The notes beneath the pieces were generated by a model. It saw nothing but the letters and a program-made list of their open reading frames with translations, was not told the DNA's origin and ran no database searches. 64,000 nt of DNA. Origin: Paraburkholderia piptadeniae. Its GTDB lineage: Bacteria > Pseudomonadota > Gammaproteobacteria > Burkholderiales > Burkholderiaceae. A program made the position numbers and the translations under genes. Position 1 is the first letter of the stretch, and the number at the start of each line of letters is the position of its first letter. The DNA lies in NCBI RefSeq assembly GCF_900007165.1, contig NZ_CYGY02000030.1, forward strand, positions 227,968 through 291,967. Direction: 5' to 3'. Positions 1 to 9,542 of this stretch are shown piece after piece.

Positions 1-2614
1 AAGCGACGCGCAAGGCGTCCGTGATCTGTCCGGCTTCCGCGTACTGGCCCAGCACGGACAGCCTTCGGGCCGCAGAAAGGCGCGTGTCGACATCGTCGTC
101 GGGTGCCGCGTCGACGACGCGCCGCACGACGGCAAGGGCAGCGCGTCGTTCGCCGTCTTCCGCGTCGATGCGCGCAAGCGCAAGCTGGGCGTCCACGTTC
201 TCCGGCGTAGCGGCGAGCAATGGCTCGAGCGCGGCGCGGGCCGCGTCGTAGTGCCCCTGCGCGCGTTGCACATCGGCGACCTCGAGCGCATAGCGCGGGT
301 CCCGCTGGCCCGCCGCGCTGACGCGAGCGAGCAACCGCTGCGCGCGCGCGTAGTCGTCGCTGTCCAGTGCATCGTCGATCTCGCGCAACGCAAGACGCAG
401 CGCCTGATCTTCGAGCCGCGAGCGTTCGCTTTCGTCAAGTCCATCTACCGTTCGAATCTGCGCAAGCCAGCCATCGAGCTCGGCGTCCCGACGCGCATGC
501 CCGAGCAGATCGCCGTATCGCAGACGCACGCCTGCATCCGCGCGCTCGCGGTTCACGCGAATCCAGTCCCGCAGCAAAGCGAGGCCGCGATCTGCGTCGC
601 CTGCATCGATCCACATCGTGCCCACGCCCGCCAGCATATCGGGGTCGTCGGCCGCCAGCGTCTGGGCGTGTTCGAGCATGCGCGTCGCGCCAGCCCGGTC
701 GCCGGATGCGAGCGCGGCACGCGCGTCGGCCAGCGCAAGTTGCGCATCGAGCTTGCGCGCGAGCGCTCGCATGCTATCGCTGCGCCCGGCGTCGTCGACA
801 CGCGCGAGTGCCTGCTTCGCACCCGCCACATCGTCGATGGAATTCAGATAGAGCGCGCTGGCATAGAACATTTCCGGCGACCCGTATTGCTTCACGCCAT
901 CGTTCATCACGTCGCGTCCGAGTTGCGGCAACCCGATGTCGCGATAGAGCCGCGCGAGCGCGAAGCGTGTCCACGGCGCGTCGGGTGAGAGCCGCAGCGA
1001 AGCCTCGTAACGCTGCGCGGCCGGGCCCAGACTGCCCTGCGCGGCCTCGCGCGCGGCCTCGTCCGCGAACACGCCGCCGCGCATCGCATCGAGGCTGCGC
1101 CTGTCCGCCGGGTCGCTGAAGCGGCCGCGTAGCGCCTCGATCAGCGGTCCGAACCGCTCGCCGCGTCCTGTTGCATCGAGCAGCGTCTGCATGCTGCGCA
1201 CGGCGCCGAGGCCCGGCTCGCGCGCCGACAAAAGGCTGCGCAGCAACGGCTCCGCGCCCTGCCAGTCTTGCCCGGCAAGCAACGCGTCGGCAAGCAGCAA
1301 CTTGGCATCGGGACTGTCCGGTTGCATCGCGAGTGCGCTGCGCGCCGCGTTCGCCGCGTCCTGCGCGCGACCCGCTGCCGCTGCTGCGCGGCCATCGGCG
1401 AGCGTCGCCCAGAACGCCGCCGTGCGCGCGAGACCTTCCCATTTGCCGCGATTGTCCGCGTCGAGCGTGGCCGCGCGCAGGAACAACACGCGCGCCTCGT
1501 CGCGCCGTCCCTCGCGCATCCGCACGAGCCCGAGGCCGCCGACCGCGTCCGCGTCGTCTGCCCGTGCACGGGCCGCCTGGACGAGAAGCGGCTCCGCGCC
1601 GACGAGATCGCCGCGTGCAAGCGCCTTGAGCCCGCGCTGCTCCGCGATATAGTCCGGGTCTCGCTCCAGCCGGCGCTGTGCGTCGAGCCGGGCGTCGATC
1701 GCCGCCACGCGGTCCCGGAACTCCGTGTCGTCCGGCACCAGCGCAAGCCAGGCGCGCAGCGCGTCGAGATAGGCCGGATCTGCGCCCGCCGATTGCAGCA
1801 CGTGGCGCCAGACGTTCATGGCCGCGGCGTGATCGGCGTCCGGTCGCAAGGCGAGCCGCCATGCGAGGCGATTCGCCTCCGCGCGCGTGTCGTTGCCGCC
1901 GTTTAGCAGCCCGGCGAGAACGAGCATCGCGTCGACGTCGTCAGGGTTCGCGGCAATGCGCCGGCGCAGCCCATCGATGGCGAGCACCCTGCCCTCCTTC
2001 GTGCCGGACAGAATCTGGTAATACTCGACACCGAGCGGGCCGGGCGGCGCGCCATGCGGAAACAGCGCGACGAGCCGGCGCGTGGCCTCGGCCGACTGGC
2101 CGCTGCGTGCGAGCAGACGGACGGTGGCGAACTCTTCGCGGCCGCTCGTCGCGACGCGCAACTCGTCGGCGAGCGCCTCCGTCTGCGCGCTGGCAGGAGC
2201 CAACCGCCGCAGACCCGCAAGCGCTTCCTGCGCTTCGCGAGTGCGTCCGAGCCTCAATTGAATGCGCGCCCGCTCGGCCAGCAAGTCGGGCGTGTCGGGC
2301 GCGATCAGCAGCGCCTTGTTGATCGCCTGCGAAGCCAGATCGTCGCGATGCTTGCTTGACCACATGCGCGCAGCGGCGAGCAGGCGCTGAGCGTCGGCGG
2401 GCAATCGCTGCGCGGCATCGCTTGCGGGCGCGGGCAGCATCGAGGCACCGGACGCGGGCCGTACCCGCCCCGCCGATCCTGTCGTCGCGGTCGACGCCTG
2501 CGCGTCGGCGGACGCGAATCCCGCGCACATGACCAGGCTGGCGATAGCCGCTTGCACGCCTCTCGCTCGCGATCGGCGGAATGCGGCAGCGCATGCGACG
2601 CGATGCACGTTCAA
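1..2614 (-). CDS. bcsC: Cellulose synthase subunit BcsC, TPR part (3' end outside window)
   Basis: The minus-strand frame is open from about 2614 to the left edge, so only the first about 871 codons are present. It begins with a hydrophobic signal-like segment ending near ADAQA, then continues as Ala/Leu/Arg-rich helical repeats with TPR character; the stretch GGLGLVRMREGRRDEA near 1520 is typical of BcsC. BcsC is the periplasmic TPR scaffold plus outer-membrane barrel through which cellulose leaves the cell; the barrel should lie beyond position 1. The start overlaps the bcsZ stop: TTG at 2614 sits 6 nt after GGAGG, while GTG at 2608 is an alternative with longer spacing. It is the last visible gene of bcsB-bcsZ-bcsC. 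Confidence 0.85.
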   Translation of the reverse strand, partial: MNVHRVACAAAFRRSRARGVQAAIASLVMCAGFASADAQASTATTGSAGRVRPASGASMLPAPASDAAQRLPADAQRLLAAARMWSSKHRDDLASQAINKALLIAPDTPDLLAERARIQLRLGRTREAQEALAGLRRLAPASAQTEALADELRVATSGREEFATVRLLARSGQSAEATRRLVALFPHGAPPGPLGVEYYQILSGTKEGRVLAIDGLRRRIAANPDDVDAMLVLAGLLNGGNDTRAEANRLAWRLALRPDADHAAAMNVWRHVLQSAGADPAYLDALRAWLALVPDDTEFRDRVAAIDARLDAQRRLERDPDYIAEQRGLKALARGDLVGAEPLLVQAARARADDADAVGGLGLVRMREGRRDEARVLFLRAATLDADNRGKWEGLARTAAFWATLADGRAAAAAGRAQDAANAARSALAMQPDSPDAKLLLADALLAGQDWQGAEPLLRSLLSAREPGLGAVRSMQTLLDATGRGERFGPLIEALRGRFSDPADRRSLDAMRGGVFADEAAREAAQGSLGPAAQRYEASLRLSPDAPWTRFALARLYRDIGLPQLGRDVMNDGVKQYGSPEMFYASALYLNSIDDVAGAKQALARVDDAGRSDSMRALARKLDAQLALADARAALASGDRAGATRMLEHAQTLAADDPDMLAGVGTMWIDAGDADRGLALLRDWIRVNRERADAGVRLRYGDLLGHARRDAELDGWLAQIRTVDGLDESERSRLEDQALRLALREIDDALDSDDYARAQRLLARVSAAGQRDPRYALEVADVQRAQGHYDAARAALEPLLAATPENVDAQLALARIDAEDGERRAALAVVRRVVDAAPDDDVDTRLSAARRLSVLGQYAEAGQITDALRVA

Positions 2615-3813
2615 CGCGCGCCTCCGTGACATGCCGCGCTCCAGCGCACATCGAGCGTGCCATCGTCAGCGAAGCGATAGCGGCCTTCGCGCCAGCCGAG
2701 TCCGAACAGAGTCAACACACTCGAGTAGTAGCCGGGCGGCGTTTGTGCGTCGAGCGTATCGATCCGCGCGACCTGCGCGTCGGCGAGCGGCGCGCGGCCA
2801 AGCGCATCGAGGAATGGCACCGACGCCGCGGAAAACCCCGCATTGCCCATGTTCTGGCCGGGCTTGCCGCTCACGGCATCGATCGTTTCGGGCGGGGCGC
2901 CGTGAGCGGCAATAAAGTCCGCGTAGGGTTTGAAGTGCTCGGCAAGCCGGTTCGACAGCGGATCGCGCGCGTTCATGGTGCCCGTCCACAGGTACACGCG
3001 AATTGCGTTGTATGCGCTGACAGCATGCGTTTCGGTGTCGGGCTGAAAGCCGTTTCCACGACGGTAGAGCGCCCAATCCGGCGCGTAGCCGAGAGGCGCC
3101 GTATCCAGCAGCACATGCGAGCCGCTTTCGACGACGCGAGCCCAGCGAGCGTCGGACGGCAAGCGCGTACCGATGCCCCGCAACACCTGTGGGGGCGAAT
3201 AAGACGGATTCACACGCCAGAGGTCCGGCTCCGGATGGAAGCCCACAGGCCCGGGCAGCAGCGTGAGACCCAGACCGGGAACGTAAGCAGTCTCCGCATC
3301 GAGCACGTGCCTCGCGAGCAGCGCACCACGCGCAAAGTAGCTGCGTTCGCCCCACAGCGCGCCGGCTTCGAGCAGTGCGTAGGCGATCCACAGGTCCGCA
3401 TCGGACGCCGCGTTTGCATCGAGCACAGCGAATTCGCCATCCGTGCGGCGCCCCCATAGCCATGCCGGCAGATGCGTCGCCAGATCGCCCTCGGCGAGGT
3501 TGACTTCCGTCCAGCGCAAAAGTCTGTCGAAGCTCGCGCGGTCGTTGGCGACCAGCGCGAAGAACAGCGCGTAGGCCTGTCCCTCGGAGACGGTACGCTC
3601 ATCGGCCGAGCCCACGTCGATCACACGACCGTCCGCGGAGACGAATTGCTGGAGAAACCCTTGCCAACGCGGCCAGACCTGGGGCGCGCCGCATGATTGC
3701 GTCGCGACGGCTTGCGCTGGATTGTCCCGTCCCGCCGCGTCCGTGAGGTCGACGGTTGCAGCATGCGCAAGCACCCATCCGAACAACGTCAGCGCGCCAG
3801 CAAGCGCCCTCAC
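2611..3813 (-). CDS. bcsZ: Cellulose-operon endoglucanase BcsZ (GH8)
   Basis: A periplasmic family-8 endo-1,4-beta-glucanase found in bacterial cellulose operons, which trims nascent glucan. The protein has the GH8 motif SEGQAYALFFALVANDR with the probable general-acid Glu, followed by WTEVNLAEGD and ASDADLWIAYAL, which carry the acidic residues expected in this family. I chose GTG at 3813 because GAGGGG lies just upstream and the protein then begins directly with a signal peptide (MRALAGALTLFGWVLAHA), giving 400 residues, close to the usual length. An in-frame ATG at 3903 would add 30 Arg-rich residues before the signal peptide and is less likely. It lies between bcsB and bcsC and overlaps the bcsC start. 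Confidence 0.93.
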   Translation of the reverse strand: MRALAGALTLFGWVLAHAATVDLTDAAGRDNPAQAVATQSCGAPQVWPRWQGFLQQFVSADGRVIDVGSADERTVSEGQAYALFFALVANDRASFDRLLRWTEVNLAEGDLATHLPAWLWGRRTDGEFAVLDANAASDADLWIAYALLEAGALWGERSYFARGALLARHVLDAETAYVPGLGLTLLPGPVGFHPEPDLWRVNPSYSPPQVLRGIGTRLPSDARWARVVESGSHVLLDTAPLGYAPDWALYRRGNGFQPDTETHAVSAYNAIRVYLWTGTMNARDPLSNRLAEHFKPYADFIAAHGAPPETIDAVSGKPGQNMGNAGFSAASVPFLDALGRAPLADAQVARIDTLDAQTPPGYYSSVLTLFGLGWREGRYRFADDGTLDVRWSAACHGGAR

Positions 3814-3906
3814 GCACGCCCCTCGCGCGCGGACTCGTGGTCTGCGCAAACACGCTGAACGCGCGCCCGGCGTGCGCTGCTGCTTTTCACGGCACATCGG
3901 CATCGC

Positions 3907-6198
3907 TCAGATTCCCCGCCGCCGCTCTGCGAGCGCCTGCAAACCTGCGAATGCGCCGATCGCCAGCAGAAGACCCGCAATCACGCCGAGAACACCAAGC
4001 AGCAACGGATGCTCGACGGCATAGCGCCAGAGCGGCGCGTACCACGGCAATTCACCGACCAGATAGGTCGGCCCGACCCGCATGCTTTCCACCGAATCTG
4101 CACGGATCAGCGCGACGTCGCCCTGCACCTTGCCCACGCTATCGGCCTTGTCGAATGCGTCGAGCAGCGCCAGGAGATGCGCTTCGTCGGTCGCCGTCAA
4201 CGCGACGACGCTGCGATGAAGGCTGCCGGGCACTTCGAATCCGATCAGCGCCGCGAGCGCACCATCGCGGTCGAGGTGCGCGCCGCCTTTCGGCAACAGC
4301 GAGCCATCCCGCCAGTGCTCGCGGACGGAGAAAGACACCGGATGGATGCCGCCCTTTGCCCCGTCGATCGCGAGCGGCAAGCTCGTGCGCCAACGCGCGA
4401 AGAGCGGCATCGAACCGCCCGTGCCGATCACGAGCAGATCCTTGTCGGGCACCGCCGGGACTTCCGACGGGCGCCTGATCTGCACGCGCAACGACGGCAG
4501 CCCCGTCCACTGCCCCATATGTCCGAGCATCGTCAACATGGATTCGAGTTCTTCGCGCGACGGATGCTCAGGAATCACGACGGCAGTCTGCGCAAGATCC
4601 GCATACCGCGTGAACGGAAAACCACTGTTCGAGAAGTACGCGAGATTGGGCATCTCCGCGTAATGGATGAAGCGGGAAAAGTCGATTGTCGAGTCGGGGT
4701 CGATCGCGGCCTGCACGGGATTGGCCGCGACGCTCTGGCACAGTCCCGTCTTCTGCGAGTCCAGACGGAAGCGCAGCTGCAGCTGGTTCGCGCTGCCGAC
4801 GCGAAAAGCAGGAATCTCCAGCGCGCTCGCCGCGCCTCCGCCTGCAGCCGACAGCAGCGGCAACTGCAGATGGCCCTGGGCATCTTCAGCTTTCGCGGGT
4901 GGAAGCCGGTAGGACTTCACAAGCTGATCGTTGATTTCGATCGCGAGCGCGGAATTGTTCTGCACCGTTGGCGCGGTGTAGCGATACTTGAGTTCGAGCG
5001 GCACGCCCGCTCCGCTCCACGAGAAAATGTCGGCGGGCACGCGCAGGTTGAGCCGGATCGCGTCCGGCGTGCTGCCCGTCACCTGCAACTGCTGCGAGTT
5101 GTCGACGAGTTCGTGGAACGCCACCTTCCGGTCCACAGGCAGCCAGCGAGGCGCGTCATAAGGCTTGCGCGGCGCGCCGATATCGACCTGCGAGACGCGC
5201 ACGGCCGGCCCCGACATGGCGTTCTTGCCGAGGACGAGCGCGTAGGCAGCCTCATCGACTTCGCTCGCGTCGCGCCCCGTGACGACGAGCAGCTTCTGCG
5301 CGGGAGCGCTCGGGTTGTCCGCGACGATCAGCATCGGCCCGTCGACATCCGGCAACGGGAGTGCGGCCGGCAACTGCGCGCGCGTGCCGATCACGACGGC
5401 GTGACTGTTGGCTGGCAACGCGTCGAGCGCCGGAAAGCGCGCGCCGCGGTAGTCGGCGAGCGCGCCGAACCATGACGCGACGATCGCCGCGCTGCGCAGC
5501 GTCGCGTTGTCAGGCGACGGCGGCAGCACGAACGGAAGGTCGAGCCGGCCGACGTCGCGCCGGTCGAAGAACGGCGCAGGCAGCAACGCCAGATCGTTGG
5601 GCAGACGGATCGGCGAGGTCTGCAGAATCACCTCGCTCGTGGGGCTGATCTGGGCCCATAACGCGGAACTATCCGGGTCCTCGCAATGGTCGAGCGTGTA
5701 ATGCGCGACGAGGTTGAGGCCGATCTGCGTGTAGTCGGTCAGAAAACGTGGATCGAGCGGAATGTCCTGGGTCACCATCTGACCCGCGTGCTCGCGGTCG
5801 AACGGCACGGTCGCGAACGCCTCGCCGTTGAGCGTCACCTTCATGTGCGAGATCGGAAAAACGAGCGCGGGCGAGTACGTGAACCGCAGACGCAGCCATG
5901 CAGCGCTCACGGCATGATCGAGCCGCACGCCGAGATTCACGGTGCGCGTGTCGTCGAGACCATGCAGATCGAGCGGCTGCCAGGCACCCAATGCAGCGAA
6001 AGAAACATGCTGCGCAGAGGCGTCCGATGAGGGCGCGATGCGAGCATCGGCGCCTCCCGGCACGCTGGCGGCAACATGCGCCGCCGGCGTACGCACAGCA
6101 GACTCAGCGCTGGTTTGTGCATGCGCGGGGAGACCGGCAAACACGAGAGACGCACCCGCAAGCGATGCGGCGAGACAAGCCGACACGAATGTTTTCAT
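3907..6198 (-). CDS. bcsB: Cyclic-di-GMP-associated cellulose synthase subunit BcsB
   Basis: A 763-residue protein with a signal peptide (residues 1-27, ending AHA), a long periplasmic part, and one C-terminal transmembrane helix at about 731-756 followed by an AERRRGI tail. This is the layout of BcsB, the periplasmic, membrane-anchored partner of the cellulose synthase BcsA. The length fits the family. It is the first gene of a minus-strand bcsB-bcsZ-bcsC operon. The usual neighbour bcsA is not upstream: the DNA upstream is a short intergenic region and then a divergent dgkA-like gene. Either bcsA is beyond the left edge downstream of bcsC or it is elsewhere in the genome. Confidence 0.93.
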   Translation of the reverse strand: MKTFVSACLAASLAGASLVFAGLPAHAQTSAESAVRTPAAHVAASVPGGADARIAPSSDASAQHVSFAALGAWQPLDLHGLDDTRTVNLGVRLDHAVSAAWLRLRFTYSPALVFPISHMKVTLNGEAFATVPFDREHAGQMVTQDIPLDPRFLTDYTQIGLNLVAHYTLDHCEDPDSSALWAQISPTSEVILQTSPIRLPNDLALLPAPFFDRRDVGRLDLPFVLPPSPDNATLRSAAIVASWFGALADYRGARFPALDALPANSHAVVIGTRAQLPAALPLPDVDGPMLIVADNPSAPAQKLLVVTGRDASEVDEAAYALVLGKNAMSGPAVRVSQVDIGAPRKPYDAPRWLPVDRKVAFHELVDNSQQLQVTGSTPDAIRLNLRVPADIFSWSGAGVPLELKYRYTAPTVQNNSALAIEINDQLVKSYRLPPAKAEDAQGHLQLPLLSAAGGGAASALEIPAFRVGSANQLQLRFRLDSQKTGLCQSVAANPVQAAIDPDSTIDFSRFIHYAEMPNLAYFSNSGFPFTRYADLAQTAVVIPEHPSREELESMLTMLGHMGQWTGLPSLRVQIRRPSEVPAVPDKDLLVIGTGGSMPLFARWRTSLPLAIDGAKGGIHPVSFSVREHWRDGSLLPKGGAHLDRDGALAALIGFEVPGSLHRSVVALTATDEAHLLALLDAFDKADSVGKVQGDVALIRADSVESMRVGPTYLVGELPWYAPLWRYAVEHPLLLGVLGVIAGLLLAIGAFAGLQALAERRRGI

Positions 6199-6361
6199 GA
6201 GCGCGTCGACTCGCTGGAAAGCATGCGCGTGGCGCGCGGCACTATCAGATGGTCATTTCGTGGACCCGTCAACGAGTCGGAGAGGGCTGGTTGCAATTCC
6301 AGCGAGATCAATGGCGGCAGCACTATGTAATAACTTCCGGCAATCAATTTATTGTCCCATC

Positions 6362-6766
6362 ATGCGTCGATCGACTGGTTCGACGTCACTCGCAAAAACG
6401 TGCAAACGCAACGGTCCGATGCGAGGGCTTTTCGCACTGCGCCACTCGTATCGGGTGTTCGTCGCAACCGTGCCCCACGAAAGCGCTTTCCGTCAGGAAC
6501 TGATCGCCGCTATGGTGGTGATTCCATCGGCTGCGATAGTGCCGCTGCCCACTGTCGAGCGTGCGATGCCTGTCGCAACCACGCTGCTGGTCCTGCTTGT
6601 CGAACTTGCCAATTCGGGCATCGAGGCGACGATCGATCGCATCTCGCCTGACGGGCATGACCTGTCCGGCCGAGCAAAAGACTGCGGCAGCACGGCCGTC
6701 ACTGTCGCCGTGCCGATCTGCGCAATCGCGTGGATCACGCTGTGCGGCCCATTGGCCTCGGGTTGA
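6362..6766 (+). CDS. dgkA: Diacylglycerol kinase-like small membrane protein (DgkA family)
   Basis: The C-terminal 115 residues match prokaryotic diacylglycerol kinase, the three-helix inner-membrane enzyme that phosphorylates diacylglycerol to phosphatidate. Conserved elements visible are HESAFRQE, ELANSGIEATIDR and LSGRAKDCGSTAV, including the Glu, Asn and Lys residues expected at the active site. The open frame extends upstream into bcsB, which is a shadow. ATG at 6362 gives 134 residues and ATG at 6419 gives 115; the E. coli enzyme has 122, and no clear ribosome site decides between them. It is divergent from bcsB. The N-terminal third diverges from the family more than the rest. Confidence 0.75.
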   Translation: MRRSTGSTSLAKTCKRNGPMRGLFALRHSYRVFVATVPHESAFRQELIAAMVVIPSAAIVPLPTVERAMPVATTLLVLLVELANSGIEATIDRISPDGHDLSGRAKDCGSTAVTVAVPICAIAWITLCGPLASG

Positions 6767-7638
6767 ATAAGGTCGCTGTTCTGAGCGCGCGGCCGGCACG
6801 AAGTCCGGCGTGAACCCGGTCACCAGAAGGTCGCAAGGTAGTGCGCCCGTCGAACCGACCGTATCGCAGGAAGAAGGTGGTCCGCCCTCCGCACGTGCAA
6901 CGCGATATGCTGCCTGCCGCGCGCAGGCGCCAGCACGCGTTGCCCAATGTTCTGCAACCCCAACCCCGTAGACAGCTGAAACAGCCGCGTCGTCGTTATT
7001 TCTGCAACTCGTCAACTGCGAACAAACGCCAACCAACCCATTTCCTGATGCGAGCCCGGCGCTCATTATCTCAAAACTCCAGTGGACATTTCGGGCAAGC
7101 ACAGCGCTGAGCACGCGAATTGGAGCGGCAAAATGCCGAGAAAGGCACCCTTGCGCAGAGCAAGGTCCTCAGATGGTTAATCGCCCGTATTGGAACCCGG
7201 TCCTGCTCGCATTGCCGAGCGACCGCGATGTCCCGATTTGCCCGTACTACTGTTAACGGACAGTTGGCCGCCAGCTTGAGCTATCGGAACACGCTACAAA
7301 CGTTTGCCCCATAAATTCCGCACAAATCATTCGAAATACGGCTGAATTGAGCACGATGCAGTGACCTCGACTGCATCGGCCGGCAGGCTTGCACTGCATT
7401 CATCGATTTGAAAAACGCCGCGCCGCGTCTCTTTCAATTTATTAAGGGACGGCAAATGGACCGGCCATTGTTAAATCGCGCAATGCGATCGGCCTATAGA
7501 CTTATATGAAAATCCGGGCACGATGTTTCTATTGGAATGACATCGGCCAGCTATGCGCTAGCGAGGCCGTGCCATTTCGATTGACCGCAACGCAGCCGAT
7601 TGCGCGACTAAAGGCACGCGCTGCGGACTGGAAACGCC
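6767..7638. other. 872-bp region without a convincing gene
   Basis: Only short frames without recognisable motifs occur here, and A+T content looks higher than in the flanking genes, especially 7200-7560. It holds a hairpin at 7354-7378 and a T/A-rich stretch around 7430-7450. It may contain decayed coding sequence and promoters, but nothing can be assigned. Confidence 0.6.
7354..7378. repeat. 9-bp inverted repeat, 7-nt loop
   Basis: CGATGCAGT at 7354-7362 and ACTGCATCG at 7370-7378 are perfect reverse complements separated by 7 nt. There is no T-run on either side, so it looks more like an operator or RNA hairpin than a terminator. Confidence 0.5.
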
Positions 7639-8445
7639 TTACTGTTCCGTCTGCTCCTGCGCCTTCACCGCAACCGACACATCGAGTGTCTCCTCCAGCC
7701 CGCCGATACGCCGTCCGCGCACGGGCGACGCCGCTTCGTAGTCGCGCGCCGCCGCGAGCCGGCAATACATCTCGCTTGCGAACGCCGCGTGCGTGACGTC
7801 GACGGAAACCCAGCCCAGGCCCGCGAGCCACACATCGACCCACGCGTGACTCGCTGCGTGCTCGACCTCGCCGGGTTCGATATAGCCGCTCACGTAGCGC
7901 GCCGGCAGGCCGCGCGCGCGGCAGCACGCGAGCATCAGATGCGCGTGATCCTGGCAAACGCCCTTGCCGAGCGCGAGCGCCTGTGACGCCGTGCTCGCCA
8001 CGCCCGTGACGCCCGGCTCGAACGTCACGCGGTCGACGATTTTCTCCGCGAGCGCGATCAGCGCCGCCGGCCTGTCGAGGGGCGGCGCCGACGCGGCCAG
8101 ATCGCGAATAGCGGGATCGCACTCGGTCAGACGCGTCGCGCACGTGAAATGCTCGAGCGGAATCGCGCCCGCGGCGTCGCCGAGCCGCCCGTCGATCAGC
8201 GGAAAAGTGTCGATTTCGCCCGATACGTGCACGCGAATCTCGTCGTGCGGCTTGTTGAGCACGAGCGTGTGCAGCACGTTGCCGTAGGCGTCGAAGGTCG
8301 AATCGAGCTTGCCGGGCGCTTCGAGCGTCCAGCGCCGCACGACTTGCGAAGCACCGCTCGACGGCGTGAGGCGCAGCTGCTGGATCGAATAGTGGACCGT
8401 CGATTCGTAGCGGTAGGACGTGTCGTGGCGGATCGAGAGAAACAT
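7639..8445 (-). CDS. Transglutaminase-like cysteine peptidase-fold protein (module 1)
   Basis: A 268-residue protein with an N-terminal beta-rich domain (SIRHDTSYRYE start, typical of the bacterial transglutaminase-like N-terminal region) and a transglutaminase-like core. The catalytic triad is visible: Cys164 in GKGVCQDHAHL, His200 in ASHAWVDVW and Asp216 in WVSVDVTH. Cytoplasmic, with no signal peptide. ATG at 8445 is preferred because MFLSIRHDTSYRYE is the usual family start and GGAG lies upstream; a TTG at 8466 would overlap the previous gene. It is the last gene of a minus-strand set: ATP-grasp, alpha-E, transglutaminase. Members are predicted peptidases or amidotransferases in a peptide-modification system; the substrate is unknown. 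Confidence 0.88.
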   Translation of the reverse strand: MFLSIRHDTSYRYESTVHYSIQQLRLTPSSGASQVVRRWTLEAPGKLDSTFDAYGNVLHTLVLNKPHDEIRVHVSGEIDTFPLIDGRLGDAAGAIPLEHFTCATRLTECDPAIRDLAASAPPLDRPAALIALAEKIVDRVTFEPGVTGVASTASQALALGKGVCQDHAHLMLACCRARGLPARYVSGYIEPGEVEHAASHAWVDVWLAGLGWVSVDVTHAAFASEMYCRLAAARDYEAASPVRGRRIGGLEETLDVSVAVKAQEQTEQ

Positions 8446-8458
8446 TGAGGGGACTCCG

Positions 8459-9409
8459 TCATGCAACAGGCAGCATCAGATAGGTCCGCGCGACCATGTT
8501 GCCGAGTTCGAACACGCGGGCAAGGAACTGCGTGAGCCACGCGTGCAGGCCGGCTTCGAAAATCTGCCGGATATCCGCGTAAAGCAGCTCGGCGCGCAGC
8601 TTGCCGGCGAAGCGCTCGCACTGGTTCGAGCCTTGCGTGCGCAGCATCGCGAGGTTCTCGCAGACGCCGTCGAGCGACGCCAGCAGCGAGCGCGGCATCT
8701 GCGAGTTGAGGATCATCAGCTCGACCACGCGTGCGGGCGTCACGACATCGCGATACACCTTGCGGTAGATCTCCAGCGCCGACACCGAACTCAGGATCGA
8801 CGTCCAGTAATAGAAGTCTTCGAGTTGACGGGCGGCCTCGCGCGAATTCGGCACGGCGTCGGCGAAACGCACGTCGAGAATGCGCGCCGTGTTGTCCGCG
8901 CGTTCGAGGAACGTGCCAAGCTGCGTGAAAAAGAACGCGTCGTCCTGCAACGCCGTGCCGATCGTCACGCCACGCGACAGATGCGAGCGGAACTTCACCC
9001 ATTCGAACAGCGCGGCGGGATTGCTCGCCACCTGGCCGTGGCGCGTGCGCTCGTTGAATTCGAGCCACGTGTCGTTGATCGTTTCCCACCACTCTGTCGT
9101 CAGTGTGCCGCGCACCGCGCGCGCGTTCTCGCGCGCCGCCTGCAGGCACGCATGAATGCTCGACGGATTCGCCGGATCGGCGACCATAAAGTCGAGCACG
9201 TTTTCGCGCGTCGGCTCCGCATGGCGCTGCGCGAACGCGTCTTCGAGCTCGGAGATGCGCAGCACCGAACGCTGCGCGCGCTCTTCCTGCTCCGGCGTCT
9301 GCGGCAGCAGTTGCGCTTTCAGGTTGATGTCGAGCATGCGCGCGGTGTTCTCGGCGCGCTCCATGTAACGGGCCATCCAGAACAGATGATCGGCGGTGCG
9401 GCTCAGCAT
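8459..9409 (-). CDS. Alpha-E domain protein (DUF403, module 1)
   Basis: A 316-residue all-helical protein beginning MLSRTADHLFWMARYMERAENTAR, the signature start of the alpha-E family. Arg/Glu-rich helices run through its length (for example GTFLERADNTARILDVRF). The biochemical function is unknown; genes of this family almost always sit beside circularly permuted ATP-grasp and transglutaminase-like genes, as here. The stop lies 14 nt before the ATG of the transglutaminase-like gene, and 133 bp separate it from the upstream ATP-grasp stop. Its fused relative is the C-terminal part of the 32887-35520 protein. Confidence 0.9.
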   Translation of the reverse strand: MLSRTADHLFWMARYMERAENTARMLDINLKAQLLPQTPEQEERAQRSVLRISELEDAFAQRHAEPTRENVLDFMVADPANPSSIHACLQAARENARAVRGTLTTEWWETINDTWLEFNERTRHGQVASNPAALFEWVKFRSHLSRGVTIGTALQDDAFFFTQLGTFLERADNTARILDVRFADAVPNSREAARQLEDFYYWTSILSSVSALEIYRKVYRDVVTPARVVELMILNSQMPRSLLASLDGVCENLAMLRTQGSNQCERFAGKLRAELLYADIRQIFEAGLHAWLTQFLARVFELGNMVARTYLMLPVA

Positions 9410-9542
9410 GTCGGCTTTCCGAGTTGATGGCGCGCGCTTGCGTCAGCATGTGACGGCGAGCGCGCCGGGTTGCCCGTTTTTCGCGCGGCGTCCGTCGCGA
9501 TCGGCGGACGCCCGGCTCTTCAAAGCATCGGTCGAATGCAGT

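Noticed and set aside
6767..7638. Small frames such as 6841-7110 and 7120-7314 as genes
   Set aside because: No motif, poor ribosome sites and composition unlike neighbouring genes; treated as an intergenic region.
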